Shown in pieces: positions 17,015 to 25,578 of a stretch of 64,000 bases of DNA (position 1 is its first letter; every line of letters begins with the position of its first letter). Made by a program: the position numbers and the translations under genes. Under the pieces are notes generated by a model that was not told the DNA's origin, made no database searches, and saw only the letters and a list, made by a program, of their open reading frames with translations. The DNA is from Streptomyces fodineus (GTDB lineage: Bacteria > Actinomycetota > Actinomycetes > Streptomycetales > Streptomycetaceae): contig NZ_CP017248.1 of assembly GCF_001735805.1 (NCBI RefSeq), forward strand, positions 4,960,001 to 5,024,000. Reading direction: 5' to 3'.

Positions 17015-17742
17015 CCGCCACCGGCCCCGCCACCGTCCCGGTGACCGCCGCGCTCGCCCTCGGCGACGACGCCCTGGTGCTCTCCCACCGACTGGGGGAG
17101 TGGGCCGGACACGCCCCCGTCCTGGAGGAGGAGGTCGCCCTCGCCAACATCGCCCTCGACCTGCTCGGCCAGGCCCGGGTGCTGCTGTCGATGGCCGGAG
17201 ACGAGGACGAACTCGCCTACCTGCGCGAGGAGCGGTCCTTCCGCAACCTCCAACTGGTCGAGCAGCCGAACGGCGACTTCGCCCACACCATCGCCCGCCA
17301 GCTGTACTTCTCCACCTACCAGCAGCTGCTCTACACCGAACTCGCATCCGGGGACGGCCCGTTCGCGCCCCTCGCCGCGAAGGCGGTCAAGGAGGTCGCC
17401 TACCACCGCGACCACGCCGAGCAGTGGACGCTCCGCCTCGGCGACGGCACGCAGACCAGCCACGAGCGGATGCGCCGCGCCTGCCAGGACCTGTGGAAGT
17501 TCACCGGTGAGATGTTCCAGCCGGTGGAGGGCCTCGACGCCGGCTGGGCACACCTGGACGCACGCTGGCAGGAGTCCGTCCAGGACGTCCTCGGCCGTGC
17601 CACGCTTCCCCTCCCCGAGGGGCCGCGCACCGGCGCCTGGTCGGCCGGCGCCGGCCGGCAGGGGCTGCACACCGAGCCGTTCGGGCGGATGCTCGCCGAG
17701 ATGCAGCATCTGCACCGCAGCCACCCGGGTGCGTCATGGTGA
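17011..17742 (+). CDS. paaC: Phenylacetyl-CoA epoxidase subunit PaaC
   Basis: 243-residue structural subunit with a ferritin-like fold: LGDDALVLSHRLGEWAGHAP, VALANIALDLLGQARVLL and VAYHRDHAEQWTLRLGDGT are family signatures. It pairs with PaaA and does not hold a complete di-iron site. The GTG at 17011 overlaps the paaB stop (GTGA). The stop lies within the first codons of paaD (overlap of 7 bases). Confidence 0.95.
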   Translation: MTATGPATVPVTAALALGDDALVLSHRLGEWAGHAPVLEEEVALANIALDLLGQARVLLSMAGDEDELAYLREERSFRNLQLVEQPNGDFAHTIARQLYFSTYQQLLYTELASGDGPFAPLAAKAVKEVAYHRDHAEQWTLRLGDGTQTSHERMRRACQDLWKFTGEMFQPVEGLDAGWAHLDARWQESVQDVLGRATLPLPEGPRTGAWSAGAGRQGLHTEPFGRMLAEMQHLHRSHPGASW

Positions 17743-18263
17743 CCGCCACCGCCCTGGAGGCGGAGCTGCTGGAACTGGCCGGCTCGGTGCCCGACCCCGA
17801 ACTGCCGGTGCTCACGCTCCAGGAGCTGGGCGTGGTGCGCGCGGTGCACCTGCACGGCGGCGACACCGTCGAGGTCGACCTCACCCCCACCTACACCGGC
17901 TGCCCCGCCATCGAGGCGATGAGCGTGGACATCCAACGGGTGCTGCGCGCCCACGGCATACGCGAGGTCACCGTCCGCACAGTGCTCACGCCCGCCTGGA
18001 CGACGGACGACATCAGCCCCGAAGGGCGGCGCAAACTCAAGGAGTTCGGCATCGCTCCCCCGCGGGTGCACGGCGCCTCCGGTCCGGTACCGCTGACGCT
18101 CGGCCCGACGCGGGCGAACGCGCCGGAAACGGACCCGATCCGCTGCCCGCACTGCGGCTGCGCCGACACCGAGCTGCTGAGCAGGTTCTCCTCCACCGCG
18201 TGCAAGGCGCTGCGCCGCTGCCTCGCCTGCCGTGAACCGTTCGACCACTTCAAGGAGTTGTGA
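17736..18263 (+). CDS. paaD: Phenylacetate pathway protein PaaD (SufT-like/zinc ribbon)
   Basis: 175-residue protein with the MIP18/DUF59-type domain (VPDPELPVLTLQELGVV ... PTYTGCPAIEAM), whose conserved Cys is characteristic, and a C-terminal zinc ribbon (CPHCGC and CLAC). PaaD is thought to help mature the iron centres of the epoxidase. It overlaps paaC by 7 bases and the paaE start. Length is as expected. Confidence 0.93.
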   Translation: MVTATALEAELLELAGSVPDPELPVLTLQELGVVRAVHLHGGDTVEVDLTPTYTGCPAIEAMSVDIQRVLRAHGIREVTVRTVLTPAWTTDDISPEGRRKLKEFGIAPPRVHGASGPVPLTLGPTRANAPETDPIRCPHCGCADTELLSRFSSTACKALRRCLACREPFDHFKEL

Positions 18264-19327
18264 TGGCGCGCTTCCACCCGCTCCCGGTGGCCGCGGCCGA
18301 CCGGATCACCGACGACTCCGTCGCCCTGACCTTCACCGTCCCGCCCGAACTGCGCGAGGAGTACCGGCACGCACCCGGCCAGCATCTCGCGCTGCGCCGA
18401 CAGGTCGACGGCACCGAGATCCGGCGCACCTACTCGATCTGCTCCCCCGCGCCCGACCCGGCCGGCACGGGCCCGGACACCCTGCGGGTAGGCGTGCGGC
18501 TGGTGGAGGGCGGGGCCTTCTCCGCCTATGCGCTGAAGGAGATCAACGTCGGTGACGTGCTGGAGGTGATGACCCCGGCCGGCCGCTTCACTCTGGACCC
18601 GGCGCCGGGACTGTACGCGGCGGTCGTCGGCGGCAGCGGCATCACCCCGGTGCTGTCCATCGTCTCCACGCTGCTGGCACGCGAGCCGGCGGCCCGGTTC
18701 TGTCTGATACGCAGCGACCGCACGGCCGCCTCGACGATGTTCCTCGAGGAGGTCGCCGACCTGAAGGACCGCTATACCGAGCGGCTTCAGCTGGTGACGG
18801 TGCTCTCGCGCGAGGAGCAGCAGGCCGGCCTGCCGTCCGGGCGGCTCGACCGCGAGCGGCTCACCGGGCTGCTGCCCGCGCTGCTGCCGGCCGACCAGGT
18901 CGCGGGCTGGTTCCTGTGCGGGCCGTACGGGCTGGTCACGGGCGCGGAGCAGGCGCTGCGCGAGCTGGGCGTGGACCGCTCCCGTATCCACCAGGAGATC
19001 TTCCATGTGGACGCGGGCGCGCCACCGGCCGCCACCGACCGGACCCCGGCGCACAGCACGGTCACTGCCCGGCTCGACGGGCGCGGCGGCACCTGGCCGG
19101 TGCGGGATGGCGAATCCCTGCTGGAGACGGTCCTGCGCAACCGCTCCGACGCGCCCTACGCCTGCAAGGGCGGAGTCTGCGGGACATGCCGCGCCTTCCT
19201 CGTCTCCGGCGAGGTCCGCATGGACCGGAACTTCGCCCTGGAGACGGAGGAGACGGAAGCCGGCTATGTGCTGGCCTGCCAGTCGCATCCGCTGACGGAA
19301 CGGGTGGAGCTGGACTTCGACCGCTGA
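18263..19327 (+). CDS. paaE: Phenylacetyl-CoA epoxidase reductase PaaE
   Basis: 354-residue electron-transfer subunit. Modules in order: FAD-binding barrel with RRTYSICS, NADPH-binding domain with VVGGSGITPVLSI and FLCGPYGLV, and a plant-type [2Fe-2S] ferredoxin domain with CKGGVCGTCRAFL and a last Cys in LACQSHP. It passes electrons from NADPH to the PaaA di-iron site. ATG 18263 is preferred over GTG 18260 because AAGGAG at 18252-18257 is then better spaced. It ends the five-gene operon; a G-rich tract follows 23 bases after the stop. Confidence 0.94.
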   Translation: MARFHPLPVAAADRITDDSVALTFTVPPELREEYRHAPGQHLALRRQVDGTEIRRTYSICSPAPDPAGTGPDTLRVGVRLVEGGAFSAYALKEINVGDVLEVMTPAGRFTLDPAPGLYAAVVGGSGITPVLSIVSTLLAREPAARFCLIRSDRTAASTMFLEEVADLKDRYTERLQLVTVLSREEQQAGLPSGRLDRERLTGLLPALLPADQVAGWFLCGPYGLVTGAEQALRELGVDRSRIHQEIFHVDAGAPPAATDRTPAHSTVTARLDGRGGTWPVRDGESLLETVLRNRSDAPYACKGGVCGTCRAFLVSGEVRMDRNFALETEETEAGYVLACQSHPLTERVELDFDR

Positions 19328-19350
19328 GGGCTGCGCTGGGCCGACTCTGA

Positions 19351-19379
19351 GGGGGGTGGGGAGGGGAGGGGGGAGGGGG
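19351..19379 (+). other. Very strong G-quadruplex candidate
   Basis: Five G tracts of 6, 4, 4, 6 and 5 bases are separated by single T or A bases in the gap between paaE and the acyl-CoA dehydrogenase. Single-base loops favour a very stable parallel quadruplex on the + strand and in a read-through RNA. It could affect transcription past paaE. Folding in vivo is inferred. Confidence 0.6.
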
Positions 19380-19431
19380 CCCCAGGAACGCCGAGCTTCG
19401 GGACACCGGGGTCCACACCATTCCCTTCTCC

Positions 19432-19445
19432 TAGAACCTGTTCTA
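19432..19445. promoter_or_regulatory. KstR-like operator before the acyl-CoA dehydrogenase gene
   Basis: TAGAACCTGTTCTA has perfect 6-bp arms (TAGAAC, GTTCTA) around two bases and fits the published TnnAACnnGTTnnA pattern of the TetR regulator KstR, which controls sterol and related catabolism in actinobacteria. It lies 46 bases before the start codon. No KstR gene is in the window. Confidence 0.65.
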
Positions 19446-19491
19446 TCTTGACGCCCCGTCAGATCACTGAACTCCGTCGGAGGGACAGGCC

Positions 19492-20634
19492 GTGGACTTC
19501 ACCTTCAGCGAGGAGCAGCGGGCGGCGGCGGAGGCGGCGCGTGGGGTGTTTGCCGGGGTGGTGCCGGATGCGGTGCCCAGTCCGGCGCTCACCACCGGTG
19601 CCGTGGCCGAGGGCTTCGACCGGGAGCTGTGGTCCCGGCTGGCCGAGGCGGACCTGCTGAGTCTGCTGCTCGACGAGACGCACGGCGGTTCCGGACTGGA
19701 CGCGATCGCGCTGTGCCTGGTGCTGCGTGAGTCCGCCAAGGTGCTCGCCCGGGTGCCGCTGCTGGAGCACAGCGCGGCGGCAGCGGCCGTACAGGCTTTT
19801 GGGGGCGCGGAGTTGGCTCAGCGCCTGCTGGCGCGGGCCGGGCGGGGCGAGCTGGTGCTGACGGTCGCGGCGCACGGGCGTACGGGCCATGATCCGGCCG
19901 AACTGGCCGTCGGCGCACGGCGGGACGGTACGGGCTGGGTGCTGGAAGGGGTGCAGACGGCGGTGGCGTGGGCGTATGACGCGGACCTCGTCGTCGTACC
20001 GGCGCATGTCGAGGGTGGGGCCGCCGACCGGACCGTGCTCGCGCTGGTGCCGCGCGAGTTGGCCGGGGTGGGCCTCGCCGAGCAGGTGTCCACCCATGGG
20101 GAGCGGCTGGCCGAGCTGCGGCTGGCGTCCGTGCAGATCGACGAGGGTGACGTCATCGAGGGCGACGGCGCCTGGGAGTGGCTGCACGCGCTGCTCGCCA
20201 CCGGCACCTGCGCGCTGGCGCTCGGGCTGGGCGAGCGGGTGCTGGACATGACGGCCGAATACACCGGTAAGCGGGAGCAGTTCGGGTATCCGATCGCGAC
20301 CTTCCAGGCGGTGGCCGTGCAGGCCGCGGACCGGTACATCGATCTGCGCGCCATGGAGGCCACGCTCTGGCAGGCCGCGTGGCGGATCGCGTCGGGGGCG
20401 GCGGGGGCGCTGCCGGCCGCCGGGGATGTGGCGGTGGCGAAGATCTGGGCCGCGGAGGGCGTGCGCCGGGTGGTGCAGACGGCCCAGCATCTGCACGGCG
20501 GGTTCGGCGCCGACACCGACTACCCGCTGCACCGCTATCACGCCTGGGCCAAGCACCTGGAGCTGGCGCTCGGCCCGGCGGCGGCGTACGAGGAGAAGCT
20601 CGGGGATCTGCTGGCGGCCCATCCGCTGGGGTGA
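19492..20634 (+). CDS. Acyl-CoA dehydrogenase family protein
   Basis: 380-residue FAD-dependent acyl-CoA dehydrogenase. MDFTFSEEQRAAAEAARG begins the alpha domain; TGKREQFGYPIATFQAVAVQ and QHLHGGFGADTDYPLHRYHA mark the FAD/dimer part. The end reads KHLELALGPAAAYEEKLG, without the YEGT-type catalytic Glu motif; this resembles the partner subunits of heterotetrameric dehydrogenases in sterol catabolism, but no partner gene is adjacent. The GTG at 19492 follows GGAGGGA. A KstR-like palindrome sits over the promoter, so regulation may differ from the paa operon. The substrate is unknown. Confidence 0.82.
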   Translation: MDFTFSEEQRAAAEAARGVFAGVVPDAVPSPALTTGAVAEGFDRELWSRLAEADLLSLLLDETHGGSGLDAIALCLVLRESAKVLARVPLLEHSAAAAAVQAFGGAELAQRLLARAGRGELVLTVAAHGRTGHDPAELAVGARRDGTGWVLEGVQTAVAWAYDADLVVVPAHVEGGAADRTVLALVPRELAGVGLAEQVSTHGERLAELRLASVQIDEGDVIEGDGAWEWLHALLATGTCALALGLGERVLDMTAEYTGKREQFGYPIATFQAVAVQAADRYIDLRAMEATLWQAAWRIASGAAGALPAAGDVAVAKIWAAEGVRRVVQTAQHLHGGFGADTDYPLHRYHAWAKHLELALGPAAAYEEKLGDLLAAHPLG

Positions 20635-21138
20635 CGCCGGTCGCTGGGGGACGCCGTCCAGTGGTTACGCCCATCGGCTCGCCTGGCCCGATCCGCCGGG
20701 CCGACGCCGTCCAGCGAGCCGACGTCCATCCGCTGAGCCGACCCGATCCGAGCGGGCCGAGCCACCCAGCGGGCCGACGCCGTCCACCGGGCGCGGCCAT
20801 CCACCGGGCCAGCCCAATCCACCGGGCCGACACCGTCCAGCGAGCCGACGTCCATCCGCTGAGCCGACCCGATCCGAGCGGGCCGAGCCACCCAGCGGGC
20901 CGACGCCGTCCACCGGGCGCGGCCATCCACCGGGCCAGCCCAATCCACCGGGCCGACACCGTCCAGCGAGCCGACGTCCATCCGCTGAGCCGACCCGCCC
21001 CGACGCCTTCCCATGGGCTGACGCAATCCCACGGCTGACACCCGTCCACGGGGCCGGGGCCCGATCCGCCGGGGTTCCCCGATCAGCCGGGCAGACCGCG
21101 CGGCCCAGGGCAGCCGGGACGAGGTGCGGGGGGACGCT
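20635..21138. repeat. Intergenic minisatellite with an exact 126-bp tandem repeat
   Basis: A 126-bp unit beginning CCAGCGAGCCGACG is present twice without a visible change (20711-20836 and 20837-20962), and a third copy begins at 20963 and breaks off near 20996. The unit is built of shorter related blocks around GGGCCGACGCCGTCCA, and such blocks also continue on both sides. Because 126 is divisible by 3, long open frames appear on both strands (for example 20538-21041 minus); their Arg/Pro/Gly/Trp-rich products look unlike proteins. No promoter is evident. The region separates the dehydrogenase from the convergent rhodanese gene. Confidence 0.85.
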
Positions 21139-21486
21139 CTACAGGACGTGACCCGGCTTGCCGTCGTTCGTGATGACCGGGTGGCCCGTGGCCTGCCAGA
21201 CCTGCATGCCGCCGTCGACGTTCACGGCGTCGATGCCCTGCTGGACCAGGTACATGGTGACCTGCGCCGAGCGGCCGCCGGAGCGGCAGATGACGTGGAC
21301 GCGGCCGTCCTGCGGGGCGGCCTCGGTCAGCTCGCCGTAGCGGGCCACGAACTCGCTGATGGGGATGTGCAGCGCTCCCTCGGCGTGGCCCGCCTGCCAC
21401 TCGTCGTCCTCGCGGACGTCCAGCAGGAAGTCGCCGTCCTTGAGGTCCGTGACCTCGACCGTGGGCACACCAGCTCCGAAACTCAT
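21139..21486 (-). CDS. Single-domain rhodanese (sulfurtransferase)
   Basis: 115-residue rhodanese domain. LLDVREDDEWQAGHAEGALH is the typical N-terminal motif, and the active-site loop CRSGGRS carries the catalytic Cys that takes up sulfane sulfur. The end (GGMQVWQATGHPV) is also typical. It is cytoplasmic, of normal length, and could serve thiosulfate detoxification or sulfur trafficking. It is transcribed after the J-domain-like gene with a gap of 49 bases. Confidence 0.9.
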   Translation of the reverse strand: MSFGAGVPTVEVTDLKDGDFLLDVREDDEWQAGHAEGALHIPISEFVARYGELTEAAPQDGRVHVICRSGGRSAQVTMYLVQQGIDAVNVDGGMQVWQATGHPVITNDGKPGHVL

Positions 21487-21535
21487 GTCTCCGACGCTAC
21501 CCGAAAGTCCAAGGGGTCAGCGGAGGCGAGGGGGC

Positions 21536-22351
21536 TCAAGCCTGGTCCCGCAGGGCCGCCAGCTCCGTCTCCCGCTGGGCGATGTCGGAGCGCAGCCTGT
21601 CGGCGATCTCCTCGAGCAGCGCGTCGGGGTCGTCCGGGGCGAGCCGGAGCATGCCGGCGATCGCGCCCTCCTCCAGTTCGCGCGCGACGAGGGTGAGCAG
21701 CTCCTTGCGCTGGTCGAGCCATTCGAGGCGGGCGTAGAGCTCCTCGGCCGGGCTCGGACGCCGCTCGGGCGGCACCGGGCCGGCCGCCCACTCCTCGGCC
21801 AGCTCCGTCAGCAGGGTCTCGTCGCCTCGGGCGTAGGCGGCGTTGACCCGGGTGATGAACTCCTCACGCCGCTTCCGCTCCTCTTCCTCCTGCGCGAGGT
21901 CGGGATGCGCCTTGCGGGCCAGCTCGCGGTAGAGCTTGCGGGCCTCCTCGCTGGGCCGTACCCGCTCCGGGGGCTGTACGGCCTGGTCGGTGAGCATGGC
22001 GGTGGCCTCCGGGAACAGGCCGTGGCCGTCCATCCAGCCGTGCAGCAGTTCCTCCACGCCGGGGATCGGCAGGATCCGGGCGCGGGCCTCCTCGGCGCGG
22101 CGGATGTCCTCCGGATCGCCGGTGCGGGCGGCCTTCGCCTCGGCGATCTCGGCGTCCAGCTCCTCGATACGGGTGTAGAGCGGGCCGAGCCGCTGCTCGT
22201 GCAGCCGGGAGAAGTTCTCGACCTCGACGCGGAAGGTCTCCACGGCGATCTCGTACTCGATCAACGCCTGCTCGGCGGCCCGTACGGCCTGTTCGAGCCG
22301 TTCTTCGGGCCGCGGGGCGGATGGGGACTGATCGGGTTCCGGGATCGTCAC
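21536..22351 (-). CDS. J-domain-like coiled-coil protein
   Basis: 271-residue Glu/Arg-rich protein. The first 100 or so residues are predicted helical coiled coil. In the middle KLYRELARKAHPDLAQEEEE contains the HPD motif of DnaJ proteins, followed by REEFITRVNAAYARGD, as in helix III/IV of J domains. A second coiled coil ends the protein. It may recruit DnaK to a partner, but the J domain is short and divergent, so this is tentative. The GTG at 22351 gives VTIPEPDQ as N-terminus; the ribosome site is weak and the longer in-frame ORF would include repeat DNA, so the start is uncertain. Confidence 0.7.
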   Translation of the reverse strand: MTIPEPDQSPSAPRPEERLEQAVRAAEQALIEYEIAVETFRVEVENFSRLHEQRLGPLYTRIEELDAEIAEAKAARTGDPEDIRRAEEARARILPIPGVEELLHGWMDGHGLFPEATAMLTDQAVQPPERVRPSEEARKLYRELARKAHPDLAQEEEERKRREEFITRVNAAYARGDETLLTELAEEWAAGPVPPERRPSPAEELYARLEWLDQRKELLTLVARELEEGAIAGMLRLAPDDPDALLEEIADRLRSDIAQRETELAALRDQA

Positions 22352-22415
22352 CCGACCAGGGTAGGCGGTGGAGATACGGCGACTCGCCGTAGGGCGATGG
22401 GTCGACTGCCGGGTG

Positions 22416-22550
22416 CGGAGCCGCTGTGACGGGTCGCCCTCCGGCACGGCGGAGCCATTGTGCCGGGTCACCCCTGCCGGGCGTAGCGGTTGTGGCAGGT
22501 CACCCCCGCCCGGCGTAGCCGTTGTCGCAGGTCCCCCCGCCCGGCGGCGC
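22416..22550. repeat. Degenerate 31-32-bp tandem repeats
   Basis: Units starting near 22447, 22478, 22510 and 22541 share the pattern GGCGTAGC-GTTGT-GCAGGTCACCCC-GCC, and a less similar unit precedes them. They fill most of the 278-base gap between the divergent J-domain-like gene and the end of the DUF2252 gene. No gene is seen there. Confidence 0.65.
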
Positions 22551-22629
22551 CGCATATCGGCACAGCCCCGCCCCTCTTAGGCCGCCGCAGTTTCATGCCG
22601 CCTCAAGTCCCCACCTCACACCCCCCGCC

Positions 22630-24063
22630 TCACACCCCCTCCTCGGCCGCGATCTTCCCCGCCCTGATCCCCGCCACCAGCTCCGCGTGATCCGCCTCCG
22701 TGCGGTCGGCGTAGGTGACGGCGAAGGCGGCTATCGCCTCGTCCAGTTCCTCGTTCTTGCCGCAGTAGCCGGCGATCAGCCGTGGGTCGGCGCTGTGGGA
22801 GTGGGCGCGGGCCAGGAGGGCGCCGGTCATACGGCCGTAGTCGTCGATCTGGTCGGCGGTGAGGGCGGCGGGGTCGACGCTGCCCTTGCGGTTGCGGAAC
22901 TGGCGCACCTGGAAGGGGCGCCCCTCGACGGTCGTCCAGCCGAGCAGGATGTCGCTGACGACCTGCATCCGCTTCTGGCCGAGGACGACCCGGCGGCCCT
23001 CGTGTGCCACCGGTGGTGTCGTGAAACCGGCGGTGGCCAGGTGCGGGACGAGCGCGGAGGGCCGGGCCTCCTTCACCTGGAGCACCAGCGGCTGTTCACG
23101 GTGGTCGAGGAGCAGCACGACGTAGGAGCGGGTGCCGACGCTGCCGGTGCCGACCACCCGGAAGGCCACGTCGTGCACGGCGTGCCGGGCGAGCAGGGGG
23201 TGCCGGTCCTCGGAGAGCGTCGTGAGGTACTCCTCCAGGGAGGCGGCGACCGCGGTGGCCTCGGCATCCGGGATACGGCGCAGGACCGGGGAGGCGTCCA
23301 CGAACCGGCGTCCGCCGTCCGCCACCGCCTCGGTCGACTTCGCCGCGAACCGGCCGCTGGTGTTGGCGCGGGCCTTCTCCGAGACCCGCTGCAGGGTGCC
23401 GAGCAGATCGTGGGCGTCGGTGTGGGAGACCAGTTCCTCGTCCGCGATGGCGTTCCAGGCGTCGAGGACCGGCAGCTTGGCCAGCAGACGCATGGTGCGG
23501 CGGTAGGCGCCCACCGTGTCCTGCGCGGCCGCGCGGCACGTGTCCTCGTCGGCGCCTGCCTCGCGGCCGGCGAGCACCAGCGAGGCGGCGAGCCGCTTCA
23601 GATCCCACTCCCAGGGGCCGTGCACGGTCTCGTCGAAGTCGTTGAGGTCGATGACGAGGTCGCCGCGGTGATCGCCGTACAGGCCGAAGTTGGCCGCGTG
23701 CGCGTCTCCGCATATCTGGGTGCCGATCCTGGTCATCGGGGTGCGGGCCAGGTCGTACGCCATGAGTCCGGCCGAGCCGCGCAGGAAGGCGAAGGGGGTG
23801 GCCGCCATCCGTCCGACGCGGATGGGGGTCAGTTCCGGGATGCGGCCGGCGTTGGACTCGGTGACCGCGCTCACCGCGTCGGGACGGGAGGCGTCCAGGT
23901 CGAGCGTGCGGTGCGCGCCTCGCGGGACACTCGTCCGCAGCGCCTTGCCCTCGTCCTTGGGCGAGCCCTGCCGGGGCCACTGGGCGAACCCGCGCACCCA
24001 TGGCAGCCTGCACGTTTCCCGGTCCCTCGCGTCCGCCAGCACTTCCCCACCGGTTCCGCTCAC
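22630..24063 (-). CDS. DUF2252 family protein
   Basis: 477-residue DUF2252 protein, a group with a distant kinase-like fold. Typical segments are RMAATPFAFLRGSAGLMAYDLA, GDAHAANFGLYGDHRGDLVIDLNDFDETVHGPWEWDLKRLA and VVGTGSVGTRSYVVLL, followed by FQVRQFRNRKGS. The GDAHAANFG and DLNDFDE motifs look like the catalytic loop and metal-binding loop of aminoglycoside-phosphotransferase-like enzymes, so a small-molecule phosphotransferase is possible, but no substrate is known. GTG start at 24063. It is a monocistronic gene. Confidence 0.85.
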   Translation of the reverse strand: MSGTGGEVLADARDRETCRLPWVRGFAQWPRQGSPKDEGKALRTSVPRGAHRTLDLDASRPDAVSAVTESNAGRIPELTPIRVGRMAATPFAFLRGSAGLMAYDLARTPMTRIGTQICGDAHAANFGLYGDHRGDLVIDLNDFDETVHGPWEWDLKRLAASLVLAGREAGADEDTCRAAAQDTVGAYRRTMRLLAKLPVLDAWNAIADEELVSHTDAHDLLGTLQRVSEKARANTSGRFAAKSTEAVADGGRRFVDASPVLRRIPDAEATAVAASLEEYLTTLSEDRHPLLARHAVHDVAFRVVGTGSVGTRSYVVLLLDHREQPLVLQVKEARPSALVPHLATAGFTTPPVAHEGRRVVLGQKRMQVVSDILLGWTTVEGRPFQVRQFRNRKGSVDPAALTADQIDDYGRMTGALLARAHSHSADPRLIAGYCGKNEELDEAIAAFAVTYADRTEADHAELVAGIRAGKIAAEEGV

Positions 24064-24526
24064 CGCGACCGCCTCCCCCGAACACCTTCGGCACGAAGAT
24101 CAACACGAACATCAACTCGTGCAGACCGTACAGGCGGTGACGGAAACACGTCAGATCTGCGGTGCACGGCGAGCGGCTGTGGAAGAGCTTCCTCGCACGG
24201 GGTACGCCGGCGAACGCGGCGCTGCCTAGGCCGTCCGGTGGAGGTGCGAGCGCGGGGTGGGCGGCGCGGGGAAGGCCTGTCGGCAGGGGCGGCGGCCACT
24301 TGATGGGAGGCGACCATGGGACGGGTGCGAAGGGGCGCTCGCGACGCAACGGCTGCCGTGGATACGAGCCGAAAGCCGCCATCCCCGACCACATCCACTC
24401 CGGCTCTGCTTCTACCCCTACCTCCACGTCCAGCTCCACCTCCAGCCCCGGCGCCACCCTCGCCCCCACCCCCATCCCATCCCAAACCCCCTGTCATCGC
24501 CCGCAGCCGGCACAGGAACGTCCCCC
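24064..24526. other. Intergenic region, nothing supported
   Basis: About 460 bases separate the divergent DUF2252 and DNA glycosylase genes. A pyrimidine-rich stretch with many CCACC/CCCC steps lies near 24415-24490, just before the glycosylase start. Open frames across it are extensions of neighbouring frames. The promoters of both genes must lie here but no clear -10/-35 pair could be assigned. Confidence 0.4.
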
Positions 24527-25315
24527 ATGCCTGAGCTGCCCGACGTCGAGGGGTTCCGCCAGGTGCTGGTGTCCTGTGCGCAGGGCAAGGTCATCCGCCG
24601 CGTCGACGTGCGCGATGCGGGTGTCCTGCACGGGGTGAGCGCGCGGCGGCTGCGCGAGGCGCTGGAGGGGCGGCGGTTCACGGAGCCGGAGCGGCACGGC
24701 AAGTGGCTGCTCGCGCGCACCGGCGGTCCCACCCTCCTGCTGCACTTCGGCATGACCGGCAGACTGCTCTGTGCCCGGCCCGGGGACGCCGTCGAGGCCC
24801 ATGACCGCGTGCTGTTCGGCCTCGGTGGCGACCGCCAGCTCCGCTACCGCGACCAGCGCAAGCTCCAGGGGCTCTGGCTGGCCGACGACGACTCCGGCGT
24901 TGCCCGGCTGCTGGACCGTCAGGGTCCGGACGCGCTGGCGGTGGGCCGAGAGGACTTCGAGGCCGCGCTCTCCGCACGCCGTGGTCACATCAAGACCGCG
25001 CTGACCGACCAGTCCGTCCTGGCCGGTCTCGGGAATCTGCTGGCCGACGAGATCCTGTGGCGTGCCGGGCTGCACCCGCGTACCCGGGCCGACGGTCTGT
25101 CGGAGACCGAACGCCGGCACCTGTACACGCACATGCGGCGCACGCTGCGTTCCGCGGTCACCGCCGGCTGTGTCCCGCCGCGCGATGCGTGGCTCACCGG
25201 CCACCGCGACGACCCGGACCCGATGTGCCCCCGCTGCGGCACCCACTTGCGCCGCTCCCGTCTGGCAGGCCGCGGCACGGTGTGGTGCCCGCGCTGCCAG
25301 CCGGAGGGGACCTGA
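24527..25315 (+). CDS. Fpg/Nei-family DNA glycosylase
   Basis: 262-residue DNA repair glycosylase/AP lyase. It begins MPELPDVEGFRQ, in which Pro2 is the catalytic nucleophile after removal of Met. LLHFGMTGRLL and the helix-two-turn-helix region GLGNLLADEILWRAGLHP bind DNA. The C-terminal zinc finger has CPRCGTHL and CPRC. It removes oxidised bases. The sequence around the lesion-recognition loop cannot decide between Fpg and Nei specificity. The ATG is fixed by the catalytic Pro. Confidence 0.9.
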   Translation: MPELPDVEGFRQVLVSCAQGKVIRRVDVRDAGVLHGVSARRLREALEGRRFTEPERHGKWLLARTGGPTLLLHFGMTGRLLCARPGDAVEAHDRVLFGLGGDRQLRYRDQRKLQGLWLADDDSGVARLLDRQGPDALAVGREDFEAALSARRGHIKTALTDQSVLAGLGNLLADEILWRAGLHPRTRADGLSETERRHLYTHMRRTLRSAVTAGCVPPRDAWLTGHRDDPDPMCPRCGTHLRRSRLAGRGTVWCPRCQPEGT

Positions 25316-25494
25316 GCCACGGTCGGCACCGCGCGCTCCTCTCGGAGCCGGCCGGCCCCGTCCGTGAGATAGCTCACCGGCGGATCGGGCTCCGCGGTCG
25401 GCGGCAGGCTGTGCGATCTCTCACAACCGCACGTGAAACGCGAAACGGGCCCTGCCGTGACTTCCGTCACCGGCAGAGACCCGTCTCGTCTCTG

Positions 25495-25578
25495 TGCGCG
25501 AGGGGGGAGTTGAACCCCCACGCCCTTGCGGGCACTGGAACCTGAATCCAGCGCGTCTGCCTATTCCGCCACCCGCGC
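25495..25578 (-). tRNA. tRNA-Leu (CAG)
   Basis: On the minus strand GCGCGGG pairs with CTCGCGC at the acceptor stem. There is a long variable arm (GCCCGCAAGGGC region) as in class II tRNAs, the anticodon loop TTCAGGT gives CAG, and the T arm is GGGGGTTCAACTCCCCC. Length 84 without CCA, which is not encoded. Confidence 0.96.

Noticed and set aside
20538..21041. 167-codon repeat protein on the minus strand
   Set aside because: Open only because the 126-bp repeat is divisible by three; it overlaps the dehydrogenase gene, with no ribosome site or family.
20635..22550. CRISPR array
   Set aside because: Repeats are directly adjoining and degenerate with no unique spacers of constant length, and no cas genes are near.
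25427..25440. Half parS (ACGTGAAAC) near tRNA-Leu
   Set aside because: The left arm has four mismatches; ParB recognition is unlikely.
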